DNA of 64,000 nt from Fimenecus sp052298855 (GCA_052298855.1 DAVZXP010000002.1:201315-265314), one strand, 5' to 3'; shown: positions 26,074-34,069, numbered from the stretch's first letter. Numbers and translations: made by a program. The notes: a model not told the origin generated them from the letters alone.

Positions 26074-26629
26074 TGAGCAATGCATTATTAAATCTACAGT
26101 CGTAAAATTCATAAAATCCGCACTTTTTATAAAAACGGTAAGCATCCGATTTTTTGCTTATACCGCATATCGACAGATGGGAGCAGCCGCTTTTCTTTAG
26201 GTGCTCGCAAAGCGTGTTTATCAGCTCGCTTCCGTAGCCTCTGTGTTGATATTCGGGTAAAATATCAATATGCAAATGGACTGGATACTTTTTCATTTTT
26301 TTCATTTGCATAAGATAAAAAATCAAAACAGAGCAGGAGGGAAAATGTGTTCTTGCGACACGCCTTAAATAAATATCTCTGTTCTTTTTAATGAATTTGT
26401 TGTAGTCCGCACTGCAAAGAATATATCCGACTGCTTTTCCGTCGCCGTTGTCCAATACAAATATATTCTCAGGCTCTTGCTGTGTGAAATAATCATTGTA
26501 AATTATCGGTACACATTCCAAAAGCTTTTTATTCTTTTTGAATGTCGGGTCGGCGGTTTCAATGCAGATATTTCGGACAGCTTCTCTGTCTGAAGGGACA
26601 TATTTTCTTATAAAAGGCTGCTTTTCCAT
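26060..26629 (-). CDS. GNAT-family N-acetyltransferase
   Basis: This protein of 189 residues has the acetyl-CoA binding segment LHIDILPEYQHRGYGSELINTL (Q/R-x-x-G-x-G/A) and the following strand SHLSICGISKKSDAYRFYKKCGFYEF typical of GNAT proteins. The substrate is unknown. The second of two adjacent ATGs (26629) is chosen because GGAG lies 6 bases before it. It is the last gene of the minus-strand run that begins with csoR and copA and follows the MFS gene by 16 bases. Confidence 0.82.
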   Translation of the reverse strand: MEKQPFIRKYVPSDREAVRNICIETADPTFKKNKKLLECVPIIYNDYFTQQEPENIFVLDNGDGKAVGYILCSADYNKFIKKNRDIYLRRVARTHFPSCSVLIFYLMQMKKMKKYPVHLHIDILPEYQHRGYGSELINTLCEHLKKSGCSHLSICGISKKSDAYRFYKKCGFYEFYDCRFNNALLTKKL

Positions 26630-26645
26630 ATTCATCTCCGTAAAA

Positions 26646-27815
26646 TCAATTACTGAAATTCCTTTTTGTTTGTTTAATTGCAGTTTCGTTACAAACAGTC
26701 ATAAGACACAAAAGAGCCGCTAAAACATAAGGTACTATTTTAAATGTTGTACCCGTTGCGGCATAACCTAATGTTAGCTGAAATGCAAATCCGACGGCAT
26801 ACGCACCGCCCATATGAAAGCCCGTTAAATCAGCCGAAAACTCCTTGCCGAAGCGAGAGGGAACGGCGTGTAAAACGCTCGGGAACACGGGTCCGAAGCC
26901 TAAACCGATGAAAAACAGACCTATAAGTGCTTTACTTCCGATAGGCAAAATTAAAATAAGCATACCGACGAAGGAGGCAACTGCACCAATTCTTATCATA
27001 TTATTGTCGCCGAGTTTATCTGAAACAAAGCCCGATAGCAATCTGCCTGCCATTATTCCGCCGAAATATACAGAAACCCACCTTGCCGCAGTATCAGCAC
27101 CTATTGAATAGACGTTGACGGCATAGGAAGCACCCCAAGTGCCGACAATGAACTCCATTGAGCAGTAAAACCCGAGTGCGAGAATACTCGGTAATAAGCC
27201 TTTGAACTCTGATAATTTCAGTTTCCTTTTTTCATTCTTCTCAATAGCTTCTTGCGAACTTTCTTTATCCTTTTTTATCCATTTCGGAAGCATAATTCCT
27301 ACTGCGGCGGCAATAGCAAATTGAATGACGGCGAGAACACGGTAGCCGTTTCTCCAATTTCCTTGTTCTCCGCCTAAAAAAGCAGACATTATGGCGGGAC
27401 TTAATGTAACCCCGATGCCCCAAAATGCGTGAAGCCAAGACATATGCCTTGCTTTAAAATGCAATGAAACATAGTTGTTAATTCCTGTATCAATAGCACC
27501 TGCGCCGTAACCCATAACTACCGCAAAGAACATCATTACCCAAATGTTTGGTGAAAAGCTCATTCCGATAAGTCCTATTGCGGTGAGAAGTATAGAAAAG
27601 AATGTAACTTTCGGTGTTCCGAATTTTCGAAGTACAAATCCTGCGACAAAACTCGCACCGCCCGAGCATATACCCGTAATAATACTGTAAATTGAAGCGA
27701 ACGACTCTGCAATTCCGAATTCGGTATGTACAACGGGCCAAGCCACGCCGAAAACGCTGTCGGGCAGACCTAACGAAATAAAGACTACATATATCAGTAC
27801 AAGTATTGAAACCAA
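26646..27815 (-). CDS. major facilitator superfamily transporter
   Basis: The protein (389 residues) has about 12 hydrophobic segments. It opens VSILVLIYVVFISLGLPDSVFGVAWPVV, and the A-motif-like loop appears as AGFVLRKFGTPK and again in the second half as GFVSDKLGDNNMIR. The general form resembles sugar- or drug-type MFS permeases of the FucP/YdjK kind; the substrate is not clear. The start is a TTG at 27815 with AAGGAG 8 bases upstream. It lies between two acetyltransferase genes downstream of copA. Confidence 0.8.
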   Translation of the reverse strand: MVSILVLIYVVFISLGLPDSVFGVAWPVVHTEFGIAESFASIYSIITGICSGGASFVAGFVLRKFGTPKVTFFSILLTAIGLIGMSFSPNIWVMMFFAVVMGYGAGAIDTGINNYVSLHFKARHMSWLHAFWGIGVTLSPAIMSAFLGGEQGNWRNGYRVLAVIQFAIAAAVGIMLPKWIKKDKESSQEAIEKNEKRKLKLSEFKGLLPSILALGFYCSMEFIVGTWGASYAVNVYSIGADTAARWVSVYFGGIMAGRLLSGFVSDKLGDNNMIRIGAVASFVGMLILILPIGSKALIGLFFIGLGFGPVFPSVLHAVPSRFGKEFSADLTGFHMGGAYAVGFAFQLTLGYAATGTTFKIVPYVLAALLCLMTVCNETAIKQTKRNFSN

Positions 27816-27837
27816 AATAGTTCTCCTTAATTATAGA

Positions 27838-28287
27838 TTAAAGCACACATTCCATTGTCCTGTGTTCAATTCCTGCGTCGAGAAAAATATCGGAAACGCA
27901 AACAAAGCCACAGCTCTCATAAAAAGGAATAGCATGACATTGTGCGCCAAGTGTTATTCTACTGTTACCACGCTTTTTACATTCTTTCTTCAAAAACGAC
28001 ATTGCGGCATAACCATAGCCTTTTCCACGCATTTTGGGAAGAACGCAAAGCCGTTGCATATGTGCAATCTCGGAGTTGTCATATATTAGACGAAAGGTAC
28101 CTACATTAGCGCCGTTGTCGGTTATCAAAAAATGCTCACACTTGTCATTTCTTCTGTCATAATCGTCAATTTCAAGTTCTGAGGGCACATTCTGTTCATC
28201 AATAAATACTTTTCTTCTTATTTCAAGACAGGCTTTTATATCGTCTGTTTTGATAATTTTAATATTATTCGATTCCGACAAATTCAT
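27838..28287 (-). CDS. GNAT-family N-acetyltransferase
   Basis: This protein of 149 residues has the GNAT pattern RRKVFIDEQNVPSELEIDDYD, LCVLPKMRGKGYGYAAMSFLK and FYESCGFVCVSDIFLDAGIEHRTM, close to the ElaA/YjcF-type subgroup. The likely ATG at 28287 lies inside the end of copA (23-base overlap) with AGGA upstream, so translation is probably coupled to copA. The substrate is unknown. Confidence 0.82.
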   Translation of the reverse strand: MNLSESNNIKIIKTDDIKACLEIRRKVFIDEQNVPSELEIDDYDRRNDKCEHFLITDNGANVGTFRLIYDNSEIAHMQRLCVLPKMRGKGYGYAAMSFLKKECKKRGNSRITLGAQCHAIPFYESCGFVCVSDIFLDAGIEHRTMECVL

Positions 28288-28474
28288 ATCCTGCCTTTTC
28301 CACAGCTTCTTTAATTTTGTTACTGTCAACCGCACCGCTTGCCTTTATGACAGCCTGTGCATTCTTGAAATCTGCGGTAACCTCCGTTACGTTTTCAAGC
28401 TCTTCAAGAGCCGTTTTAACGTGATTTTCGCAATGCGGACACATCATACCGTTGATTTTAACTGTAATTTCCAT
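28265..28474 (-). CDS. copZ: CopZ-like copper chaperone from an internal start within copA
   Basis: The C-terminal 69 codons of copA encode a complete heavy-metal-associated domain (MEITVKINGMMCPHCENHV, metal motif MCPHC). It is preceded in frame by AAGGAG (28484-28489) with a 9-base spacer and an ATG at 28474, a better ribosome site than many true starts in the window. A free CopZ chaperone could therefore be made from the copA message as well as the fused domain. This is inference from the sequence; the fused form alone would also make sense. Confidence 0.5.
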   Translation of the reverse strand: MEITVKINGMMCPHCENHVKTALEELENVTEVTADFKNAQAVIKASGAVDSNKIKEAVEKAGYEFVGIE

Positions 28475-30769
28475 TTTTTTATTCTCCTTTTTTGAATGTG
28501 ATTTATTGGTTTTTCGGTCATGCTTCGCACTATAAATTTTACAGAAATTCAATCTTAAAGCATTCATTACAACGCAGAAGCTCGACAAGCTCATTGCCGC
28601 CGCACCGAACATAGGATTTAATGTAATGCCGAATTTCACAAATAAGCCTGCTGCAAGCGGTATACCGATTGAATTGTAGAAGAATGCCCAAAATAAATTT
28701 TCGTGAATATTTTTGAGCGTACTGCGGCTAAGTCTAATTGCTGCCGGTACGTCCCTTAGACTGCTTTGCATTAAGACGATATCGGCAGAGTCAATAGCAA
28801 TATCCGTGCCTGCCGCAATAGCCATTCCGATATCGGCACGGGTAAGGGCAGGGGCGTCGTTTATTCCGTCGCCCACCATAGCAACAGAGCCTTCCTTTTG
28901 AAGCGAACGTATTACCTCGTCCTTGCCGTCGGGTAAAACGCCTGCGATAACCTCGTCAACACCCGCTTTTTTACCGATAGACTTTGCGGTTTTTTCGTTA
29001 TCTCCGGTAAGCATTATAACCCGAATTCCCATATTTTGCAATTCTTTTATAGCTTCGGGACTGTCTGATTTTATTACATCCGCAACGGCGATAATTCCCA
29101 AAAATTTATTATCGTATGCAAAGAACAGGGGAGTTTTACCCTCGCTTGAATATTTATCGGCGATTTTGGTAATATCACTCGGCAAATCGACTTTATCGCT
29201 TATATATTTGAGATTTCCGCCGAAAATATCCTTGCCGTTTAATTTTGCTTTAAGTCCGTTGCCTGAAACAGCCTTGAAATCTGTAATTTCTTCGGTTTTA
29301 ATTCCGTCCGCTTTTGCTCTTTCGGTTATTGCAAGGGCAAGCGGGTGCTCGCTTTGACTTTCTAAAGATGCGGCAAGTAATATCAATTCTTTTTCGCCTG
29401 TAATAGGCGAATATATATCTGTTACCTGAGGTTCTCCTTTTGTGATTGTTCCTGTTTTGTCGAGAACAACCGTGTTGATTTTTCCTGTCTGCTCAAGACT
29501 TTCAGCTGTTTTAAATAGTATTCCGTTTTTTGCGCCTACGCCGTTTCCGACCATAATCGCAACGGGTGTTGCAAGTCCGAGGGCACACGGACAGCTGATA
29601 ACAAGCACGGAAATTCCTCTTGCAAGAGCATATCCGAAATTTCCGTTTACTATAAGCCAAACAGCCGTTGTAGCAAAAGCTATTGCCATTACAACCGGAA
29701 CAAATACGCCCGATACTTTGTCAGCAATCTTGGCAATAGGTGCTTTTGTTGCAGAAGCGTCACTTACGGTTTGAATTATTTTTGAAAGCGTAGTGTCCTC
29801 ACCGATTTTATCGGCTGTACATTCAAGATACCCCGAAGTGTTAATTGTACCTGCATAAACTTTATCGCCAACCGATTTTTCAACAGGCAGGCTTTCTCCC
29901 GTGAGAGCAGACTCATTTACTGCACTTTCGCCCTTTATAACTGTTGCATCTGTGGGAATGCTCTCGCCGGGCTTTACCGCAAATATATCTCCGGCTTTTA
30001 CTTCTTCAACAGGCACTTCTTTATATTCGCCGTTTTGAATGATTATTGCTGTATTCGGCGCAAGCCTTATCAAAGACTTTAATGCGTCTGTTGTTTTTCC
30101 CTTTGCTCTTGCTTCAAGAGTTTTACCTACGGTAATAAGGGCGAGTATCATTGCAGAGCTTTCAAAGTAAAACTCCGACATATAGCCCTCTACTGCTAGC
30201 ATATTTCCGTCAACCTGCGCCCTTGTCATAGCAAAAAGAGCATAGGTGCTGTACAAAAAAGCCGCTGTTGAGCCGAGCGCAACAAGAGTGTCCATATTAG
30301 GAGCTCTTTTAAGTAACGCTTTGTAACCGCTGATAAAAAAGCGTTGATTTATTACCATTATGATAACCGTCAGCAAAAGCTGGGTAATTCCCATTGCAAT
30401 ATGATTATCCTCATAGAATTTCGGCAGCGGAAAGCCCCACATCATATGACCCATTGAGAAATACATCAGTATTACCAAAAATACAACCGAGCTTACAAGT
30501 CTTTTTACAAGCTTCGGTGTTTCCTTGTCCTCAAGCTCATTATATGCGCTGCTCTTACGTTCTTTGTTACCGTCTTTCAAGGAAGCGCCGTAGCCTGCCT
30601 TTTCTACGGCTGAAATTATATCCTTTGCCGAAGCAGTGCCCTCAACGCCCATTGAATTTGTCAGCAGACTTACCGAGCAGGAGGTGACACCGTCAACATT
30701 ATTAACGGCTTTTTCAACTCTTGCGCTGCATGCGGCACAGCTCATTCCCGTTACTGAAAATTGTGTCAT
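28265..30769 (-). CDS. copA: copper-exporting P1B-type ATPase with N- and C-terminal metal-binding domains
   Basis: CopA (834 residues) pumps Cu(I) across the membrane. It has an N-terminal HMA domain (TGMSCAACSARVEKAV, C11 and C14), eight predicted membrane segments, the intramembrane metal site CPCALGLATPVAIM, the phosphorylation site DKTGTITKGEP, SEHPLA, and the hinge GDGINDAPALTRADIG. A lysine-rich linker (CKIYSAKHDRKTNKSHSKKE) leads to a second HMA domain at residues 766-834. It starts 15 bases after the csoR stop. Repression by CsoR is expected from the operator in the shared promoter. Confidence 0.95.
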   Translation of the reverse strand: MTQFSVTGMSCAACSARVEKAVNNVDGVTSCSVSLLTNSMGVEGTASAKDIISAVEKAGYGASLKDGNKERKSSAYNELEDKETPKLVKRLVSSVVFLVILMYFSMGHMMWGFPLPKFYEDNHIAMGITQLLLTVIIMVINQRFFISGYKALLKRAPNMDTLVALGSTAAFLYSTYALFAMTRAQVDGNMLAVEGYMSEFYFESSAMILALITVGKTLEARAKGKTTDALKSLIRLAPNTAIIIQNGEYKEVPVEEVKAGDIFAVKPGESIPTDATVIKGESAVNESALTGESLPVEKSVGDKVYAGTINTSGYLECTADKIGEDTTLSKIIQTVSDASATKAPIAKIADKVSGVFVPVVMAIAFATTAVWLIVNGNFGYALARGISVLVISCPCALGLATPVAIMVGNGVGAKNGILFKTAESLEQTGKINTVVLDKTGTITKGEPQVTDIYSPITGEKELILLAASLESQSEHPLALAITERAKADGIKTEEITDFKAVSGNGLKAKLNGKDIFGGNLKYISDKVDLPSDITKIADKYSSEGKTPLFFAYDNKFLGIIAVADVIKSDSPEAIKELQNMGIRVIMLTGDNEKTAKSIGKKAGVDEVIAGVLPDGKDEVIRSLQKEGSVAMVGDGINDAPALTRADIGMAIAAGTDIAIDSADIVLMQSSLRDVPAAIRLSRSTLKNIHENLFWAFFYNSIGIPLAAGLFVKFGITLNPMFGAAAMSLSSFCVVMNALRLNFCKIYSAKHDRKTNKSHSKKENKKMEITVKINGMMCPHCENHVKTALEELENVTEVTADFKNAQAVIKASGAVDSNKIKEAVEKAGYEFVGIE

Positions 30770-30784
30770 TTTACATCAGCCTTT

Positions 30785-31093
30785 CTATTTCATAAGCTTT
30801 GAAATAAGCTTCATTAACTCGTCGATTACTTCCTCGTCACCGTTTTTAATATCTCTGACAACGCAGGAGTGTATATGACGGGAAAGCAAATCTTTATTAA
30901 AAGAATTTATTGCCGCATTTACCGCCGCAGACTGAACAAGCACGTCTGCACAGTATGCGTCCTTTTCAATCATACCCCTAATTCCTCTGACCTGACCCTC
31001 GATTCTGTTTAGGCGGTTTATCAGCTTTTTCTTTTCCTCATCTGTCCTGTGTGTATTCTTTTCACAGGAACAACATTCTTTATTACATGACAT
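30785..31093 (-). CDS. csoR: copper-sensing transcriptional repressor CsoR
   Basis: CsoR (102 residues) is an all-helical DUF156 repressor. The family helix INRLNRIEGQVRGIRGMIE and the Cu(I) ligand set C-H-C are present in DAYCADVLVQ and HIHSCVV. The N-terminus is unusually cysteine-rich (MSCNKECCSCEKN), perhaps an extra metal site. The ATG at 31093 is chosen because GGTGAT lies 4 bases upstream; an earlier ATG at 31105 has no suitable spacing. It heads the copper operon and its operator is in its own promoter. The leader RNA can hide its ribosome site. Confidence 0.93.
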   Translation of the reverse strand: MSCNKECCSCEKNTHRTDEEKKKLINRLNRIEGQVRGIRGMIEKDAYCADVLVQSAAVNAAINSFNKDLLSRHIHSCVVRDIKNGDEEVIDELMKLISKLMK

Positions 31094-31097
31094 ATTA

Positions 31098-31181
31098 ATC
31101 ACCATAGCCTTTCAGACAACAAATAGTTTATTAAAAATCGCCGGTTTAACCTGCGTTGTCTGAACAGGCGTGTATGGTGAT
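31098..31181 (-). promoter_or_regulatory. long leader stem that sequesters the csoR ribosome binding site
   Basis: On the minus strand ATCACCATA (31173-31181), GCCT and TTCAGACAAC (as RNA, 5' side) pair with GTTGTCTGAA, AGGC and TATGGTGAT (31098-31120). That gives about 23 bp with one 3-nt and one 1-nt bulge. The GGTGAT ribosome site of csoR lies at the base of the stem. Two more hairpins precede it in the leader. Confidence 0.6.
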
Positions 31182-31253
31182 TTCTGCCATCTCAAAATTT
31201 TGCCAAAGGCAAATTTTGAGGGCAATATAATTATTAATAGTGTGATTTTTCAC
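31146..31253 (-). CDS. possible 35-residue leader peptide in the csoR leader
   Basis: A GTG start at 31253 follows AAAGGAG at a 7-base distance and opens a frame of 35 codons (begins MKNHTINNYIAL, ends TIHACSDNAG). It ends inside the loop region of the stem that hides the csoR ribosome site, so ribosomes on it could influence that stem. Nothing shows that it is translated. The region may instead be a small palindromic mobile element. Confidence 0.3.
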   Translation of the reverse strand: MKNHTINNYIALKICLWQNFEMAEITIHACSDNAG

Positions 31254-31259
31254 ACTATT
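31191..31259 (-). repeat. two further hairpins in the csoR leader
   Basis: CTCAAAATTTTGCC pairs with GGCAAATTTTGAG (31191-31220, one bulge), and AATAGTGTGA pairs with TCACACTATT (31236-31259). Neither has a T-run, so they are not terminators. They could be part of a MITE-like palindromic insertion. Confidence 0.55.
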
Positions 31260-31285
31260 TCTCCTTTAACCGTTTTTACGCATTT

Positions 31286-31314
31286 ATAATATACCCCTAT
31301 GGGGTATTTGTCAA
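31286..31314 (-). promoter_or_regulatory. csoR-copA promoter
   Basis: -35 TTGACA (31309-31314), a 17-bp spacer and -10 TATTAT (31286-31291) on the minus strand. The spacer is almost entirely occupied by the CsoR operator. Confidence 0.8.
31291..31307. promoter_or_regulatory. CsoR operator
   Basis: ATACCCCTATGGGGTAT is a perfect 17-bp palindrome with the C-run/G-run structure of known CsoR sites. It lies between the -35 and -10 boxes, so bound CsoR would block RNA polymerase, with release by Cu(I). Confidence 0.85.
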
Positions 31315-31324
31315 TATAAATTTA

Positions 31325-31358
31325 TAAAAAACCGACATAACCTTTACGGCTATGTCGG
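31325..31358 (-). terminator. terminator of the NUDIX gene
   Basis: On the minus strand CCGACATAGCC, a GTAAA loop and GGTTATGTCGG are followed by TTTTTTAT, 11 bases after the NUDIX stop codon. Confidence 0.8.
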
Positions 31359-31369
31359 CGTGTTGATTT

Positions 31370-31939
31370 CTATACATATTTTAATAGCTCTATGGCTTTT
31401 GCGATAATCTCTGCGTGGTCGAAAGCGAGCTTTTCTTTACTTGTATACTCGATTTTTCCGTTTTCGCATTTGAAGGATATAACGCAATCGCCATTATCAA
31501 GCGTAATTATCTGATTTTTAACTGTCAGGTCAAACCATTCGGCGTTTTTTGCGTCATCTCCCGCAAGTGCTTTACATTCGGTAAAATTAACCTTGCAAAG
31601 ATACGCTTGCGTAACAACCCAACCACGAGGGTCTCTGTCAGGCTTGCTGAAAAGACCGACAGGGGAGATGCACTCGGAATTAACCCCGGTTTCTTCAAGC
31701 AATTCTCTGTGTGCGGTCTCTTCCATTGTTTCCGTTTGGCGTGAAAATCCGCCCGGCAACGCCCACATATTTATAAACGGGTGTCCGCCACGTTGTATCA
31801 AAAGTATTTTTTTCAGTTCGCCTTTTAAGCCGATAGCAACAATATCTGCGGTAAGATAAGGTCTCGGATAGTTCTTTTCTTTATATTTTTCTAAAAATTC
31901 TTCTTCGGTCAAGCCGTTTTTATCTCTAATTTTATCCAT
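31370..31939 (-). CDS. NUDIX hydrolase
   Basis: The enzyme (189 residues) carries the NUDIX box, with key residues GGFSRQTE...RELLEETGV near 78-100 (GX5EX7REUXEEXGU). It also has the ADP-ribose pyrophosphatase-like context PRPYLTADIVAIG and DRDPRGWVVTQAYL, like the NUDIX domain of ADP-ribose hydrolases and NrtR proteins. It lacks the extra DNA-binding winged helix of NrtR. A substrate such as ADP-ribose or a related dinucleotide is plausible but not proved. It is a single minus-strand gene downstream of the alcohol dehydrogenase and has its own terminator. Confidence 0.87.
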   Translation of the reverse strand: MDKIRDKNGLTEEEFLEKYKEKNYPRPYLTADIVAIGLKGELKKILLIQRGGHPFINMWALPGGFSRQTETMEETAHRELLEETGVNSECISPVGLFSKPDRDPRGWVVTQAYLCKVNFTECKALAGDDAKNAEWFDLTVKNQIITLDNGDCVISFKCENGKIEYTSKEKLAFDHAEIIAKAIELLKYV

Positions 31940-32006
31940 AATCTCTTCCTAAAAAAGAATCGGCTGCGGTGAAACAGCCGATTCGATTAAACAAAACTCA
32001 AGTTGA

Positions 32007-33230
32007 TTAGAAATCAACCTCTGTATCATAATAGCAGCACTTGAGGAGCTTTTCCATTTCCTCAACAGAGGGCTGACGGGGGTTAGAGCCTGTGCAAGCG
32101 TCTGCAATAGCATTGACGGCAATATCATGAAGTCTCTCAAGGAATACATCCTCGGGAACAAAGCCGTTTTCGGTCGGATAGCTGTCTGCACCGTAGTTCT
32201 TAATGCAATGCGGAATGTTAAGCTCGTCGTTCATCTTACGAAGATATGCAATCAAAGCCGCAACCTTTTCATCATCGGAAGCTGATTTGTCGCAGATACC
32301 CATATAATCAACGATTACGCCATAACGCTTTTTAGCTGTTTCGTCTTTTGCGTTGAATGCGATAACCTTGGGAAGATACATAGCGTTTGCAGCACCGTGA
32401 ATAATATGAGCGCCGTAGTCTGCAAATGCAGCACCTGTCTTATGTGCCATTGAGTGAACAATACCGAGAAGTGCATTTGAGAAAGCCATACCTGCAAGGC
32501 ATTGAGCGTTGTGCATACGGTCTCTTGCGTCCATATCGCCGTTATATGACGGGACAAGGTCTTTCATAATCATTTCAATTGCGTGAATTGCAAGCGGGTC
32601 CGAATAATCGCTGTTAGCTGTTGAAACATAAGCCTCAACAGAGTGTGTCATTGCGTCCATACCTGTATGAGCGACAAGCTTTTTCGGCATTGTCTCAGCA
32701 AGCTCGGGGTCAACGATAGCGACATCAGGTGTGATTTCAAAGTCAGCTATCGGATATTTAATGCCCTTTGAATAGTCTGTAATGATTGAGAACGCAGTAA
32801 CCTCTGTTGCAGTACCCGAAGTCGAAGAAACAGCACAGAAATGAGCCTTTTTACGAAGCTCGGGAAGTCCGAATACCTTGCACATATCTTCAAATGTGCA
32901 CTCGGGATATTCATATTTAATCCACATTGCCTTTGCAGCGTCGATAGGAGAACCACCGCCGATTGCAACAATCCAGTCGGGCTGGAAGTCTATCATAGCC
33001 TGTGCGCCACGCATAACGGTCTCGACAGAGGGGTCTGATTCAATTCCGTCAAAAATTTTAACTTCCATACCTGCTTCTTTAAGGTATGCTTCAGCCTTGT
33101 CAAGGAAGCCGAAACGCTTCATTGAACCGCCGCCGACACAAATAATTGCTTTCTTGCCCTTAAAAGTCTTAAGAGCCTCGAGCGAACCTTTACCGTGATA
33201 AAGGTCTCTGGGAAGAGTAAATCTTGCCAT
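32007..33230 (-). CDS. iron-containing alcohol dehydrogenase
   Basis: The enzyme (407 residues) is a group III Fe-dependent dehydrogenase that reduces an aldehyde with NAD(P)H in fermentation (butanol- or ethanol-type). The nucleotide site is AIGGGSPIDAAKAMW. The metal region shows VDPELAETMPKKLVAHTGMDAMTHSVEAYVS and then HSMAHKTGAAFADYGAHIIHGAANA, with the histidine ligands in place. The ATG at 33230 has AGGAGG upstream. The promoter is followed by a 30-bp palindrome containing a Rex-like site, which suggests control by NADH/NAD+ through the rex gene at 44.7 kb. Confidence 0.93.
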   Translation of the reverse strand: MARFTLPRDLYHGKGSLEALKTFKGKKAIICVGGGSMKRFGFLDKAEAYLKEAGMEVKIFDGIESDPSVETVMRGAQAMIDFQPDWIVAIGGGSPIDAAKAMWIKYEYPECTFEDMCKVFGLPELRKKAHFCAVSSTSGTATEVTAFSIITDYSKGIKYPIADFEITPDVAIVDPELAETMPKKLVAHTGMDAMTHSVEAYVSTANSDYSDPLAIHAIEMIMKDLVPSYNGDMDARDRMHNAQCLAGMAFSNALLGIVHSMAHKTGAAFADYGAHIIHGAANAMYLPKVIAFNAKDETAKKRYGVIVDYMGICDKSASDDEKVAALIAYLRKMNDELNIPHCIKNYGADSYPTENGFVPEDVFLERLHDIAVNAIADACTGSNPRQPSVEEMEKLLKCCYYDTEVDF

Positions 33231-33287
33231 AATTTTTTGCCTCCTAAAAAATGTGAATTCTAAAGCAAAAAGCTTTTTTAACAAAAC

Positions 33288-33317
33288 AAATGATTGACAA
33301 TAGTTTAACAATCATTT
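33288..33317. promoter_or_regulatory. Rex-like operator at the alcohol dehydrogenase promoter
   Basis: A 30-bp palindrome with 9-bp arms (AAATGATTG and CAATCATTT) lies just downstream of the -10 box. On the minus strand its centre reads TTGTTAAACTATTGTCAA, matching 12 of 14 positions of the clostridial Rex consensus TTGTTAA-N4-TTAACAA with the canonical 18-bp span. Confidence 0.6.
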
Positions 33318-33325
33318 ACGATATT

Positions 33326-33353
33326 ATTATAGCATTTTCAAAAATAATTACAA
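33326..33353 (-). promoter_or_regulatory. promoter of the alcohol dehydrogenase
   Basis: -35 TTGTAA (33348-33353), a 16-bp spacer and -10 TATAAT (33326-33331) on the minus strand. The Rex-like palindrome begins about 9 bases downstream of the -10 box. Confidence 0.6.
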
Positions 33354-33435
33354 TACTTTTTTTATGAACTTTTTATGTTTTTTTGTGTAAAAATATGGTA
33401 AAATAATTTTGGATTAAATTTCACGGGCGGATAAA

Positions 33436-33993
33436 ATGGAAACGATAAAAATTGTAAAATCCAACAGAAAAACTTTTTCTCTTGAAGTGAAGCGAGACGG
33501 CTCGGTTATTTTGCGTGCGCCGATATTTGCAAGCAATAGGCAAATTGAAGAATTTTATAATAAAAATAAAGCTTGGCTTGAAAAGCATATAATTGAAAAT
33601 GAAAAGAGAATGGAAGAAAGTGGGTCTTGTCCTGCTTTTACCGATGATGAAATCAAAGCTCTCAAAGTAAGAGCAAAGCAATATATTCCGCAACGGGTAG
33701 AATATTGGTCTGATATAATCGGAGTGAAATACAATTCTGTTTCGATCAGAGCGCAGAAAACACGGTGGGGGAGTTGCTCGTCAAATGGTAACCTCAACTT
33801 TAATTGTCTTTTAATGCTTACAGATACAGAGGCGATTGATTATGTTGTAATTCACGAGCTTTGCCACATTAAAGAGCTTAACCATTCAAAGCGTTTTTGG
33901 TTGCTTGTTGAAGCGTATATGCCGAATTACAAAGAAGTACAGAAGCATATAAAGAATGTGGAATTGGAAATATTTTCAAGGCTGGAAAAATAG
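33436..33993 (+). CDS. YgjP-like zinc metallopeptidase (DUF45)
   Basis: This protein of 185 residues has the gluzincin motif HELCHIKELNHSKRFW, in which the two histidines and the glutamate of HExxH and the later NHSxxFW are the family hallmark. The segment TRWGSCSSNGNLNFN upstream is also typical of YgjP/DUF45. No signal peptide is seen, so it is cytoplasmic. The family relates to SprT/WSS1 proteases; its substrate is not known. It stands alone between the divergent alcohol dehydrogenase promoter and the initiator tRNA. Confidence 0.87.
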   Translation: METIKIVKSNRKTFSLEVKRDGSVILRAPIFASNRQIEEFYNKNKAWLEKHIIENEKRMEESGSCPAFTDDEIKALKVRAKQYIPQRVEYWSDIIGVKYNSVSIRAQKTRWGSCSSNGNLNFNCLLMLTDTEAIDYVVIHELCHIKELNHSKRFWLLVEAYMPNYKEVQKHIKNVELEIFSRLEK

Positions 33994-34040
33994 AAATAAG
34001 TTTTCTTTTGCTTGCTTTTTAATTTAATGTAAAAAAACTG

Positions 34041-34069
34041 TTGACAATTTATTAGTTTTGTAGTATCAT
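34041..34069 (+). promoter_or_regulatory. promoter of the initiator tRNA
   Basis: TTGACA (34041-34046), a 17-bp spacer and TATCAT (34064-34069) lie 28 bases before the tRNA. Confidence 0.7.
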
